From assembly GCF_000813145.1 (NCBI RefSeq), contig NZ_BAZF01000002.1:1-64000 (forward strand): a stretch of DNA of 64,000 nucleotides, read 5' to 3'. Positions 18,370 to 25,855 of the stretch are shown here, piece after piece. Every line of letters starts with the position of its first letter. Position 1 is the stretch's first letter. This DNA comes from Geobacter sp. OR-1 (lineage in GTDB: Bacteria > Desulfobacterota > Desulfuromonadia > Geobacterales > DSM-12255). The translations under genes were made by a program, and so were the position numbers. The notes below the pieces were generated by a model. The model saw only the letters and a program-made list of their open reading frames with translations, made no database searches and was not told the origin of the DNA.

Positions 18370-19254
18370 ATGAACCAGAAACTTGTTGTCGGAATGATAC
18401 AACAGAGTTGCAGCAGCAATCGATCGGAAAACATCGATAAAACCATCAAATCGATACGAAAGGCGGCAGAAAAAGGGGCAGAGCTCGTGGTGCTGCAGGA
18501 GCTGCACTGCGGGCCGTATTTCTGCCAGACAGAGGATACAGCCGCATTCGACCTTGCCGAACCTATCCCCGGTCCGGCCACTTTTGAATTCGGGAAAATT
18601 GCCGAAGAACTCCGGGTAGTCATAGTTTCATCTCTTTTCGAGCGTCGTGCCGCAGGGCTCTACCACAACACCTCCGTAGTCCTCGATAAAGACGGATCCA
18701 TTGCCGGTATTTATCGTAAAATGCATATCCCGGACGACCCCGGTTTTTACGAGAAGTTCTACTTCACTCCCGGAGATCTTGGATTCACCCCGATAAAAAC
18801 TTCGCTCGGTACCTTGGGGGTACTGGTCTGCTGGGACCAGTGGTACCCGGAAGCAGCACGGCTTATGGCGCTGGCCGGCGCGGAAATGCTGATTTATCCC
18901 ACAGCTATAGGGTGGGACCCGGCTGATTCGCAGGAAGAAAAAAACCGCCAGATCGACGCATGGGTAACTGTACAGCGCGGTCATGCCGTTGCCAACGGCA
19001 TACCTGTAATCTGTGCCAACAGAGTTGGTCTGGAACATTCTGCCGACGACAAGGGAGCAATCCAGTTCTGGGGGAACAGCTTTGCGGCCGGACCGCAGGG
19101 AGAACTACTCGCTCGCGCCGGCAGTAACGGGGAAGAGCTCCTGATTGTTGAGATAAAGATGACTAGAAGCGAAGAAGTCCGGCGTATCTGGCCCTTCCTG
19201 AGAGACAGGAGGATAGATGAATACGGGGATATCGTGAAGAGATTCCGGGATTGA
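18370..19254 (+). CDS. aguB: N-carbamoylputrescine amidase AguB
   Basis: Hydrolyses N-carbamoylputrescine to putrescine, CO2 and ammonia, completing the AguA-AguB route. It is a 294-residue nitrilase-superfamily protein with the catalytic triad visible: Glu44 in LQELHCGPYFC, Lys117 in YRKMHIPDDPG, and Cys154 in VCWDQWYPEAARL. The FxxCQ and WDPAD segments and the C-terminal FLRDRRIDEYGD are typical of the plant/bacterial carbamoylputrescine amidase branch. AGGAG precedes the ATG. Confidence 0.95.
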   Translation: MNQKLVVGMIQQSCSSNRSENIDKTIKSIRKAAEKGAELVVLQELHCGPYFCQTEDTAAFDLAEPIPGPATFEFGKIAEELRVVIVSSLFERRAAGLYHNTSVVLDKDGSIAGIYRKMHIPDDPGFYEKFYFTPGDLGFTPIKTSLGTLGVLVCWDQWYPEAARLMALAGAEMLIYPTAIGWDPADSQEEKNRQIDAWVTVQRGHAVANGIPVICANRVGLEHSADDKGAIQFWGNSFAAGPQGELLARAGSNGEELLIVEIKMTRSEEVRRIWPFLRDRRIDEYGDIVKRFRD

Positions 19255-19257
19255 TGG

Positions 19258-20094
19258 TTATTCCTTCTTTCTGCGCAGGAGCCGTAGAAGGGCGATAACA
19301 GCCGCTCCTCCGCCCATCAGATACATGGTGCCGGGCTCCGGGGTAACAATCGTTTCGTGTTGTGGCGAAGAGTACACCCTGAAAGTAGTTTCGTGAAAAT
19401 TTGAATAGGATATCGGATCGTAGTAGGAAACTTTTGCCAGTGCTTCAGGAACTGCACCGACCGACTCTTCTGAAGGTGCGCCGACCGAATGTTGACGCGG
19501 CGGGCCATCCACTCGCTCGGCACTCTTGGCCATCCTTATTTGTGGTCCATCAACACATTCATCCGGTTTCGTCGACAAGCTGATTTCGACCGGAGGTTGG
19601 GCAATAACGTAATCGTTGCAACAGTAAGTCCGGACAGTTCTAACGCCATCCGAAATATAGCCATCCCCCTTTGGAAGCCTGATCGGCTTGGAGGTCCGTC
19701 TGATGGTATCCCCTTTCCGGTAGGCAACGTAGGTCCAGAGTTCTTTATCAAGCTTTCCGAGTCTTGCGCTTTCCCAGTTAAACCCTGCAAAATAGGCGGA
19801 CAGCGCGGGATCCTGTGCCACAGTTCTCCGGAAATCCTCTACTGACTTTATACTGTTCTTCTTGCACAGGCCATAGTATTTGCCGTCCATTTCGCTGCTG
19901 ACATCCGGCTCATTGATTTCAGCCCGGGCAGTCTGCATCGGTTTATTCCTGGTAAAGATATGATCCTTTGCTGAAAGCGCGGTTACAAACAGGGAAGCAA
20001 TCACTACAACCAAAGCGATTACCGCTGAAATGGCGAACCCTTTTATAAATGCCTGACGGTTTTTCCGTCTCCTTGATCGTCTCTTGTATGGCAT
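19258..20094 (-). CDS. PEP-CTERM sorting-domain protein with N-terminal anchor
   Basis: A 278-residue protein. The N terminus is very basic (YKRRSRRRKNR) and is followed by a membrane helix (~17-42). The middle is not recognised; it has two adjacent cysteines (TYCCND) and a Pro-rich stretch. The C terminus carries a PEP-CTERM signal: VTPEPGTMYLMGGGA, a hydrophobic helix, then RLLRRKKE. Such signals are cut by an exosortase (EpsH/XrtA) at the cell envelope in exopolysaccharide-producing bacteria. No exosortase gene is in the window. A sigma-54-like GG-N10-GC element lies 40 bases before the start codon. GGGGTGA serves as the ribosome site. Confidence 0.8.
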   Translation of the reverse strand: MPYKRRSRRRKNRQAFIKGFAISAVIALVVVIASLFVTALSAKDHIFTRNKPMQTARAEINEPDVSSEMDGKYYGLCKKNSIKSVEDFRRTVAQDPALSAYFAGFNWESARLGKLDKELWTYVAYRKGDTIRRTSKPIRLPKGDGYISDGVRTVRTYCCNDYVIAQPPVEISLSTKPDECVDGPQIRMAKSAERVDGPPRQHSVGAPSEESVGAVPEALAKVSYYDPISYSNFHETTFRVYSSPQHETIVTPEPGTMYLMGGGAAVIALLRLLRRKKE

Positions 20095-20133
20095 ATTGTC
20101 ACCCCAAAATTCTCACACTTACTCACCTAACAT

Positions 20134-20149
20134 GCAATCCTGATACCTT
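20134..20149 (-). promoter_or_regulatory. Sigma-54-like promoter of the first PEP-CTERM gene
   Basis: Minus strand AGGTATCAGGATTGCA gives GG (20147-20146), 10 bases, GC (20135-20134), with a good TTGCA -12 element but a weak -24 element. It lies about 40 bases before the start codon. Confidence 0.4.
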
Positions 20150-20360
20150 TGCCGCAACATATTGACATGACAGTGTTTACATACAATTATCCGGAGAGAT
20201 CCGGCAAAAATGACCCGAATATCTGTTTACCCATTGCGCAATGTTGGAAGAGAACCCAAAGTTTGAACAGAATATTCCGAACGGTCAAAGTGGGGATAAA
20301 TCAACTTGCCAAGACCAGCATTATGATACTTAATAAACGATGTGAACTAGGAGGGTTTTG

Positions 20361-20915
20361 ATGTCCGTGCGTAACCTGCTCGAAATATTTGCCAGTCCCC
20401 AGGTGCTGACAGCCATGATTACGCCGGTTGTGCTGATATCCGCATGCGGGACGTTGATATTCTCAACATCAGGCCGGTTGGGCCGACTATATGACAGGCT
20501 GAACACGTTAAAGGGTGAACTCGAAGGGGTGATGGCAGGGAGACTGAACCTCCCTGAAGAGCGGATTGTCTATGCGCATGAGCAGCTGCGGCTGCAGAGA
20601 CGCCGCGGTGTCCTTATCCAGCGGGCACTTGCTTCACTTTACAGCGCCACACTGATGTTCATTGCCGCAAGCCTTACCGTCGCCTTTTCCGTGGCCCTCG
20701 GCCACCTGGCCTGGCTGGCAACACTATTCGCCTTGTCCGGCGGCGCCTTCCTGTTCGTTGCCAGCGCGCTCCTGCTGTTCGAGAGCCGCTACAACCTGAC
20801 CTTCATCAACCACCATATCGACTTCATCGCTTCCTTGCAGGAGCACGCCGCCGGATCAGGCTTACGGAAACAGGCTTCCGGTCCTGTGGATGGACCGAAG
20901 CCAGACGGCCCTTGA
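20361..20915 (+). CDS. DUF2721 family membrane protein
   Basis: The ATG at 20361 follows AGGAGGGTTTTG, a strong ribosome site. The 184-residue protein has an N-terminal membrane helix (~15-36, VLTAMITPVVLISACGTLIF). A cytoplasmic helical segment is marked by GRLGRLYDRLNTLKGEL and QRRRGVLIQRAL, and a C-terminal pair of membrane helices (~95-140) follows. That arrangement is DUF2721, for which no function is established. The last 92 bases overlap the 3' end of the convergent glgA. Nothing that I can support as a gene lies in the ~260 bases upstream, apart from the sigma-54-like element of the divergent PEP-CTERM gene. Confidence 0.8.
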   Translation: MSVRNLLEIFASPQVLTAMITPVVLISACGTLIFSTSGRLGRLYDRLNTLKGELEGVMAGRLNLPEERIVYAHEQLRLQRRRGVLIQRALASLYSATLMFIAASLTVAFSVALGHLAWLATLFALSGGAFLFVASALLLFESRYNLTFINHHIDFIASLQEHAAGSGLRKQASGPVDGPKPDGP

Positions 20916-22395
20916 GGTTCTCCCCGCCGATCCTCCGCTCGATGGCGAGCCGGTAAAGCGCTTCGTACTTGCTAGTCGCGTCTTCCCAGGTGAACCTCTG
21001 CTTCATGGCGTTGGCGATAAGCCGCTTCATTGCGTCTCTGCGGTTGTACCAGGTGTGCAAGGCCCACCCGACGGTATCGAACAGGGCCTGGGCTGTAAGG
21101 TCCCAGAATTTGAACCCTGTTCCGGTCAGAGCCGACTCGCTAAAATTCTCAACGCTGTCATCAAGCCCTCCGGTTGCCCTGACTATCGGCAGGGTCCCGT
21201 ATCTCAGGGAGTACATCTGATTTAGCCCGCATGGTTCAAATGCAGACGGCATGACGAAGAAATCAGCACCGGCTTCGATCCGGTGGGCAAGAGAATTGTC
21301 ATAGCCAATCTTGACCCTGAACTTATCTGGATGCGCTGCCATTACATCGCCGAAATAGAAATGCGCCCAGGGCTCCCCGCCGCCGAGCATGACAAATTGG
21401 GCATCAAGTGCGAGTATCCGGGGGATCGCCTCGGCCAGGATGTCAATCCCTTTCTGCTTGACCATTCGGGATACCATGCCGAACAGTGGGACATCGTCAC
21501 GTACCGGCAGCCCCATCTCCATCTGCAGTTCCCGTTTACAGACCTTCTTGCCGGAAAGGTTCCGGGCTGAGTAGGTTGCCGGTATAAATGGGTCGTTTTC
21601 AGGGCTCCACTCGTCGTAATCAACCCCGTTAAGGATGCCGAAGAGATCTGCCGAACGCTCGAGAACCACTCCTTCTAGCCCCCACCCGTATTCAGCGGTA
21701 TGCATCTCCCGGGCATACCCCTCGCTCACCGTGTTGATAAGGGTGGCATGATACAGCCCCCCTTTCAGCAGGTTCACTTCGCCATCTTTTTCCAGGTTGA
21801 GAAAATTGAACCACTCCCAGCCAATACCGAGGACATCCATCACCCCTTCATAGAAATTCCCCTGATACTGCATGTTGTGCACGGTAAGAAGAGACGGTCT
21901 GCCGCCGACGTAGGGGTCGCTGAGGTAAGATGTGTTAAGAAGAACGGGAATAGCTGCAGTATGCCAGTCGTGAGCATGCACGACGTCCGGCCGGAAATCA
22001 AGCATCTTGCAGATCTCCAAAGCCGCTTTGGAGAGGAAGACAAACCGGTTGTCATTATCCAGGAAACCTTTATTATCGACCTCGTAAAGACCTTCCCGGC
22101 CATAATACCCTTCATGCTCCAGGAAATAGACCGCAACGTTGCTTCCCGGTACGCGACCTTCGTAGACTCCGCAATACTGGTCCCCCATCACTCCCATTGG
22201 GACGACCAACACTCCGGGGAGCAGTTTCAATCCGTACTTCTCCCTGTCGATGCAATAATAACGGGGCATGACAATTCTGACATCATGCCCGAGTTTCTCC
22301 AGGTACTTGGGAAGCGCTCCGACCACATCGCCTAGGCCGCCCGCCTTGGCAAAAGGCACACATTCGGAAGCAGCCATAAGTATTTTCAGACCCAT
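20824..22395 (-). CDS. glgA: Glycogen synthase GlgA (ADP-glucose type)
   Basis: Transfers glucose from ADP-glucose to the non-reducing end of alpha-1,4-glucan. It is a 523-residue GT5-family enzyme with the N-terminal substrate-binding KAGGL motif at 17-21 in ASECVPFAKAGGLGDVVGALP, the HAHDWHTA segment, and the C-terminal nucleotide-binding region with PSAFEPCGLNQMYSLRYGT, which holds the catalytic Glu and the STGGL-like RATGGLDD. The C terminus is some 30-40 residues longer than in typical GlgA and is basic (RRRAPARKR). That tail is encoded where the gene overlaps the convergent DUF2721 gene. Confidence 0.95.
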   Translation of the reverse strand: MGLKILMAASECVPFAKAGGLGDVVGALPKYLEKLGHDVRIVMPRYYCIDREKYGLKLLPGVLVVPMGVMGDQYCGVYEGRVPGSNVAVYFLEHEGYYGREGLYEVDNKGFLDNDNRFVFLSKAALEICKMLDFRPDVVHAHDWHTAAIPVLLNTSYLSDPYVGGRPSLLTVHNMQYQGNFYEGVMDVLGIGWEWFNFLNLEKDGEVNLLKGGLYHATLINTVSEGYAREMHTAEYGWGLEGVVLERSADLFGILNGVDYDEWSPENDPFIPATYSARNLSGKKVCKRELQMEMGLPVRDDVPLFGMVSRMVKQKGIDILAEAIPRILALDAQFVMLGGGEPWAHFYFGDVMAAHPDKFRVKIGYDNSLAHRIEAGADFFVMPSAFEPCGLNQMYSLRYGTLPIVRATGGLDDSVENFSESALTGTGFKFWDLTAQALFDTVGWALHTWYNRRDAMKRLIANAMKQRFTWEDATSKYEALYRLAIERRIGGENLKGRLASVHPQDRKPVSVSLIRRRAPARKR

Positions 22396-22521
22396 TCAGA
22401 CCTCACAAATACGATTGTCAAAATATTTCAACCGCGGGTTGCCGATACACGCAGACTGAGCACGAGATAAAGGTTAGGCTATCAGCCGGTATAAAGCCTA
22501 ATCTGCGGGTGCAGTGTTGCT

Positions 22522-23472
22522 TCAGACAACTCTGATTATGAATTCCGGGCACGCAGCCCCGCAATAGCCGCAAAGGACACAAACGCCTTCGTCAACGGTC
22601 GCCTTGTCGTTGACCAGGGAAAGAGCGCCGTTGACGCATGCCGGCACGCACTGGCCGCACCCCTTGCAGAAACGTTCCATTATCCGGAGATGGCGGGTGC
22701 GCGATTCCAGCTGCTGCCAGACATCCGGATCAATTCCACCTGTGGAGAACAGCCGGACATTCGCCTCGATCTCCTCTGTCGAGAGCATACCCAGGGCAAC
22801 GGCATGAACACCGGGGAGCCCCAGGACGTAACCGATGCTCTCCCGTGCGGAGGAGATCAGGTTGCCGCCGGCGAGCGCCTTCATGGCGTAAATGCCGGTT
22901 CCGGAAGCGGCACAATCCGAGATTGCCGCTGACATTTCCTCTGCAGTTCCGTCGATGATACCCATCCCGGTGCGGTTGATCAAAGGGTGCACGACCTCGA
23001 TCTCCGGATGCCGGGCTGCCTTGCGCACAGCAGAAATGTAATGAGTGGAAAGCCCGACATGGCCTATCTTTCCTTCGTCCCTCATCTTCAGCAGCGCCTC
23101 GATCACCTCTGAACGGTCCACGAAGGGATCGGCCACCCGTGCCGCATGACAGTGGACTATGTCGATCCGCTCCCGACCCAACTCCCGCAATCCTCGTTCA
23201 ACATGACTCCTGGCCGTTGCGGCATCAGGTGCATGGGTCTTGCTGACAATGGTAAGCTGGCCGCGGTAACCCTCAACTCCGGCGCGGATGTGGGGATAGG
23301 AACCATAAAGCTCGGCCGTGTCCAGCATGGTAATTCCCTGCTCAAGGGCGTGCCGTATGAGCCTCCCCCCTTCCTCAGGCGAGAGAGCGGCCTGTAAAGG
23401 TCCCATCGGGAGGGTCCCGTACACAAGCCGGCTGACGGATATTCCGGTTCTGCCAAGTATAACCTGTTGCAT
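22522..23472 (-). CDS. Aldo/keto reductase with C-terminal 4Fe-4S ferredoxin domain
   Basis: The ATG at 23472 has AGGTG six bases upstream; a GTG nine bases further up lacks a ribosome site. The 316-residue protein has an aldo/keto reductase barrel (~1-270) with RTGISVSRLVYGT, the catalytic-region DTAELYG, HVGLSTHY and ALAGGNL. The C terminus has two clusters, CKGCGQCVPAC and CVLCGYCGAACP, typical of two 4Fe-4S centres. This fusion is common in anaerobes and suggests electron transfer between ferredoxin-type carriers and a nicotinamide- or carbonyl-linked substrate. The substrate is unknown. It appears to be a single-gene unit. Confidence 0.88.
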   Translation of the reverse strand: MQQVILGRTGISVSRLVYGTLPMGPLQAALSPEEGGRLIRHALEQGITMLDTAELYGSYPHIRAGVEGYRGQLTIVSKTHAPDAATARSHVERGLRELGRERIDIVHCHAARVADPFVDRSEVIEALLKMRDEGKIGHVGLSTHYISAVRKAARHPEIEVVHPLINRTGMGIIDGTAEEMSAAISDCAASGTGIYAMKALAGGNLISSARESIGYVLGLPGVHAVALGMLSTEEIEANVRLFSTGGIDPDVWQQLESRTRHLRIMERFCKGCGQCVPACVNGALSLVNDKATVDEGVCVLCGYCGAACPEFIIRVV

Positions 23473-23627
23473 GTTAAACACCTGTTTCTGAGAATAGTAA
23501 GAAGTTCCGACACCTTGGCGATAAGATCGTCGTTAACCCGGTTCGCCAGTGAGAAAGTTGGAGATGAAGGGATTTCCGGTCAGATGGGAACATGGGAAGA
23601 AGATACCGCGGGATATGGCAAAAAGCT

Positions 23628-23653
23628 AAAAAAAAGGGCGGCTCGCGCCACCC
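23628..23653 (-). terminator. Terminator of the four-gene membrane operon
   Basis: Minus strand GGGTGGC-GCGA-GCCGCCC followed by eight T (23635-23628), 26 bases after the stop of the 354-residue membrane protein. One G-T pair in the stem. Confidence 0.85.
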
Positions 23654-23678
23654 AGGAGGTAATGATGTTGAGTTCTTG

Positions 23679-24743
23679 TTAAGCCTTCAAAGTTGGGTGT
23701 GTAGCTTGCTTTCTGATCGGACCGTTCATCCTGACTGCTGCGGCAAATTCCATCCAGAAGATCAGGTAAATGGAGATCATGGCCGATAGGCCGATATTCT
23801 GGTTTTCCGGACCGAGCGCCTTTGCCAGGATCGGCGAGGCGAAACCGGCACCGAGCGTACCGGTTACCCGCTCAAGCATATAGAAAAACGCCAGGGTTGC
23901 CGCCGTGCCGACCAGCATTATCGCAATGCCGCGGGTCCGTTTGACCCAGTACCTGGGGGAGAAACCGAACATCCGCATGAAAATCACCACCCAGATGAGC
24001 CACACGGAGTAATCGACTGCCGCATCCGGAAGCGCGAGCCGGCCCTTGACCAGAAATACTTCAAGCACGGTGACCGCAGCCAACAGCGTAAACATCCAGG
24101 AAAATTTCTCGTCGGCCTGGCTCTGCCAGGAGCGGCTGTCCGGGGCCGCTATCTCCCGCGCCGCATGGGTGTGCGTTCCCAGTGCCGAGAAAAGGATGGC
24201 AAACCAGATGCCGGCATTGTGAAAAAGCAGCGAGGCATGGTTTCCGGCGACATTTGCGATCCGGGCCATCGGATCGCGGGCAAAATCGGCAGCGATCCGC
24301 ATCAGGAAGAGATTGGCCACGATGGAACAGACCATGATTACTGTAACAGTGAAGATCCGCCGCGGCAGCAGATAAGGGTCAACCTTGTCCGGGAAGCCGA
24401 GAATAAAGGCAAACCAGATAAGGAACATTATGAACGGAATCCCGAAACAGATGCCGTAGACGTTGTTTCCGGCAAAATCGCCGGCCTGGGAATAGATGAT
24501 GTAATTATTGTCGGGATCGTCATCGGTGTTTGCCGCCTTGACCGCATCTTTGGGCATCAACTTCACATGCGGCAAGAGACCGATAAAGTACCAGCCGTGG
24601 TCACCCTGGTTCGTGTCAACCACCCAGTACTGAGCCCCCATCATCTCGTCGAGCCCTTGGAATATACGCATCGAGAAGGTTGTACAGAGCGCCACCACCA
24701 CCAGCAGCAGGATTGCGTTCTTGATACTCATTGGCTGTGACAT
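23679..24743 (-). CDS. Unrecognised polytopic membrane protein
   Basis: The ATG at 24743 has AGGAGGG seven bases upstream; the two codons before it are not needed. The 354-residue protein starts with a membrane helix (~6-26). A polar, probably periplasmic stretch follows (~27-90, with YWVVDTNQGDHGWYFIGLLP and a DDDPDNN loop), then about eight further hydrophobic helices. A histidine-bearing loop reads NHASLLFHNAG and ALGTHTHAARE. I do not recognise a family. It is the last gene of an operon with the 83-residue, 40-residue and Cys-rich 64-residue genes, just before a terminator. The paired His residues in or near helices could bind a metal or haem, but this is speculation. Confidence 0.75.
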   Translation of the reverse strand: MSQPMSIKNAILLLVVVALCTTFSMRIFQGLDEMMGAQYWVVDTNQGDHGWYFIGLLPHVKLMPKDAVKAANTDDDPDNNYIIYSQAGDFAGNNVYGICFGIPFIMFLIWFAFILGFPDKVDPYLLPRRIFTVTVIMVCSIVANLFLMRIAADFARDPMARIANVAGNHASLLFHNAGIWFAILFSALGTHTHAAREIAAPDSRSWQSQADEKFSWMFTLLAAVTVLEVFLVKGRLALPDAAVDYSVWLIWVVIFMRMFGFSPRYWVKRTRGIAIMLVGTAATLAFFYMLERVTGTLGAGFASPILAKALGPENQNIGLSAMISIYLIFWMEFAAAVRMNGPIRKQATHPTLKA

Positions 24744-24880
24744 AACCATTCCCTCCTGAGTGAGTGCGGTATTTTTGCAAGGCCGAGGCGATCGAGGGTG
24801 CAGGGGGGGCGTACTTCATCCAGTATTCCGGACAGGGAACCCTGCGGATCTGCATCGGAATTGCGGAAGCACCGCTCCCG

Positions 24881-25132
24881 TTATTCCTTATGCGTTGTCC
24901 AGAACATCGATACCGCATTGGCGGCAAACAGGCCGTAAAGCCACATGGTGTTCCATGCCGGACCGGACCAATGGCTGCCGCGACCGCCGCCGACCACCCC
25001 GGAAGCTACGACAATTCCGATCAGGGCGGTGAAGGCGACCATGGCCACGGCTCTAAGAATGGCGCTGTTGCGCCAGGTATGCCGCTCAAGCTCCTCAATC
25101 CTGTTCAGCAGTTCAAGCTCTCTTTCGCTCAT
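24881..25132 (-). CDS. Small two-helix membrane protein (83 aa)
   Basis: An 83-residue protein with GGAG before the ATG. A cytoplasmic N-terminal helix (SERELELLNRIEELERHTW, heptad-like) is followed by two hydrophobic helices (~24-46 and ~62-78) joined by a glycine-rich loop (GGGRGSHWSGP). No family is recognised. Its start codon lies inside the end of the 40-residue gene, so the two are translationally coupled. A further 137 bases separate it from the large membrane protein gene. Probably a small subunit of the same membrane assembly. Confidence 0.7.
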   Translation of the reverse strand: MSERELELLNRIEELERHTWRNSAILRAVAMVAFTALIGIVVASGVVGGGRGSHWSGPAWNTMWLYGLFAANAVSMFWTTHKE

Positions 25133-25235
25133 CGCACTTCTCCTTTACTATGCTGAAGACAACGAAAGCTACCGCTGTTGCCAATGCCAATGCCAGAGGA
25201 AATTCGCTAATATGTAGTGTTGTTATGTAAAGCAT
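25113..25235 (-). CDS. Very small single-pass membrane protein (40 aa)
   Basis: This gene is easily missed. It starts with ATG at 25235, six bases after GGGGGA, and encodes 40 residues: a short polar N terminus (MLYITTLHISEF), one hydrophobic helix (PLALALATAVAFVVFSIV) and a charged tail ending CDERKRA. It overlaps the start of the 83-residue gene by 20 bases and begins 16 bases after the Cys-rich gene. Its size and layout recall the small accessory subunits of membrane oxidoreductases such as CydX, but there is no sequence identity that I can point to. Confidence 0.6.
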   Translation of the reverse strand: MLYITTLHISEFPLALALATAVAFVVFSIVKEKCDERKRA

Positions 25236-25251
25236 TGTCTTCCCCCTTGGA

Positions 25252-25446
25252 TCAACATTTCACCATTTCTATAAGTTCGCCGGGAAATCGTTCCGCCAGT
25301 TCCTGGTATTTTAAACACTCCCTGTATCTGCAACTGCAAAACTTGATTATCAGATTGACGTCATACGGTGAGATGTATCCGCAACCAACATCACAGTAAT
25401 CGTCACTTTTGCCGTAGAAGGGGCAGACCGATTTATCCTTCTTCAT
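25252..25446 (-). CDS. Cys-rich small protein (64 aa), first gene of the operon
   Basis: ATG at 25446 is chosen because GGAGATGAGG lies just upstream and because the longer frame to 25518 would consume the leader hairpin. The 64-residue soluble protein has seven cysteines at 8, 18, 22, 37, 39, 44 and 64, including C-x3-C (YCDVGC) and C-x-C-x4-C (FCSCRYREC). This is suited to binding zinc or an iron-sulfur cluster. No family name is known to me. It is followed within 16 bases by the 40-residue membrane gene and preceded by a sigma-54-type promoter. Confidence 0.7.
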   Translation of the reverse strand: MKKDKSVCPFYGKSDDYCDVGCGYISPYDVNLIIKFCSCRYRECLKYQELAERFPGELIEMVKC

Positions 25447-25501
25447 GGAAACCTCATCTCCGCCGTCTGGTATCAACTCTTTCCCCCTGCGGGTAGGGGA
25501 A

Positions 25502-25527
25502 GCAGGGCCGGTCGTCACCGACCCTGC
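25502..25527 (-). other. Hairpin in the 5' leader of the Cys-rich operon
   Basis: GCAGGG and CGGT arms pair with ACCG and CCCTGC around a 4-base loop, between the sigma-54-type promoter and the first gene. No T run follows, so it is not a terminator. It may stabilise the message or bind a regulator. Confidence 0.5.
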
Positions 25528-25560
25528 ATTCTCCCAAGTCAGGAGTAACTGATGTCAATA

Positions 25561-25578
25561 GAGCAACCGTCATACCAA
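25561..25578 (-). promoter_or_regulatory. Sigma-54-type promoter of the Cys-rich/membrane operon
   Basis: Minus strand TTGGTATGACGGTTGCT: GG at 25576-25575, exactly 10 bases, GC at 25564-25563, with TTGC at -12 and TTGG at -24. This agrees with the TTGGCAC-N5-TTGC consensus except C to T twice in the -24 box. It lies 115 bases before the first start codon and next to a gene for a sigma-54 activator. Confidence 0.65.
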
Positions 25579-25672
25579 ACAGTCCGCTTTTACATAAAGA
25601 GGAGAAAGCTTTTGCAATTCAACTAATTACACCAGCAATACCGGATCATATCTTTTTACGGGAGATTAAAAT

Positions 25673-25688
25673 TTTGCAGGAGTGCAAA
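25673..25688. promoter_or_regulatory. Palindromic upstream activator site, copy 1
   Basis: TTTGCA-GGAG-TGCAAA, a perfect 6+6 inverted repeat about 100 bases upstream of the sigma-54-type promoter. The same arms and spacing recur at 25833. Probable binding site of the adjacent NtrC-type regulator. Confidence 0.6.
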
Positions 25689-25832
25689 TAGGACGGAAGG
25701 ATTATTTGAATGGGCTCATTACGAACTACTGTGTTAACAACATCAATAAGAGTAATATTTACAGGGTATTACAACGCTATTACCACAAAGCACCCTTCAG
25801 GTGGCAACTGCGCGAGGATGATAAAGATGGTT

Positions 25833-25848
25833 TTTGCAAATATGCAAA
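25833..25848. promoter_or_regulatory. Palindromic upstream activator site, copy 2
   Basis: TTTGCA-AATA-TGCAAA, identical arms and 4-base spacer to the copy at 25673. It lies 8 bases outside the 3' end of the regulator gene. The ~410 bases between the regulator and the Cys-rich gene hold these two sites, the promoter and the leader hairpin, and no further gene that I can support. Confidence 0.6.
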
Positions 25849-25855
25849 TCCGCTG

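Noticed and set aside
20149-20361. 70-codon plus-strand frame before DUF2721
   Set aside because: No ribosome site, no family, and it would cover the sigma-54-like element of the divergent gene.
24616-24927. 103-codon minus-strand frame overlapping the large membrane protein start
   Set aside because: It overlaps the ribosome site and coding start of the stronger gene and lacks its own ribosome site.
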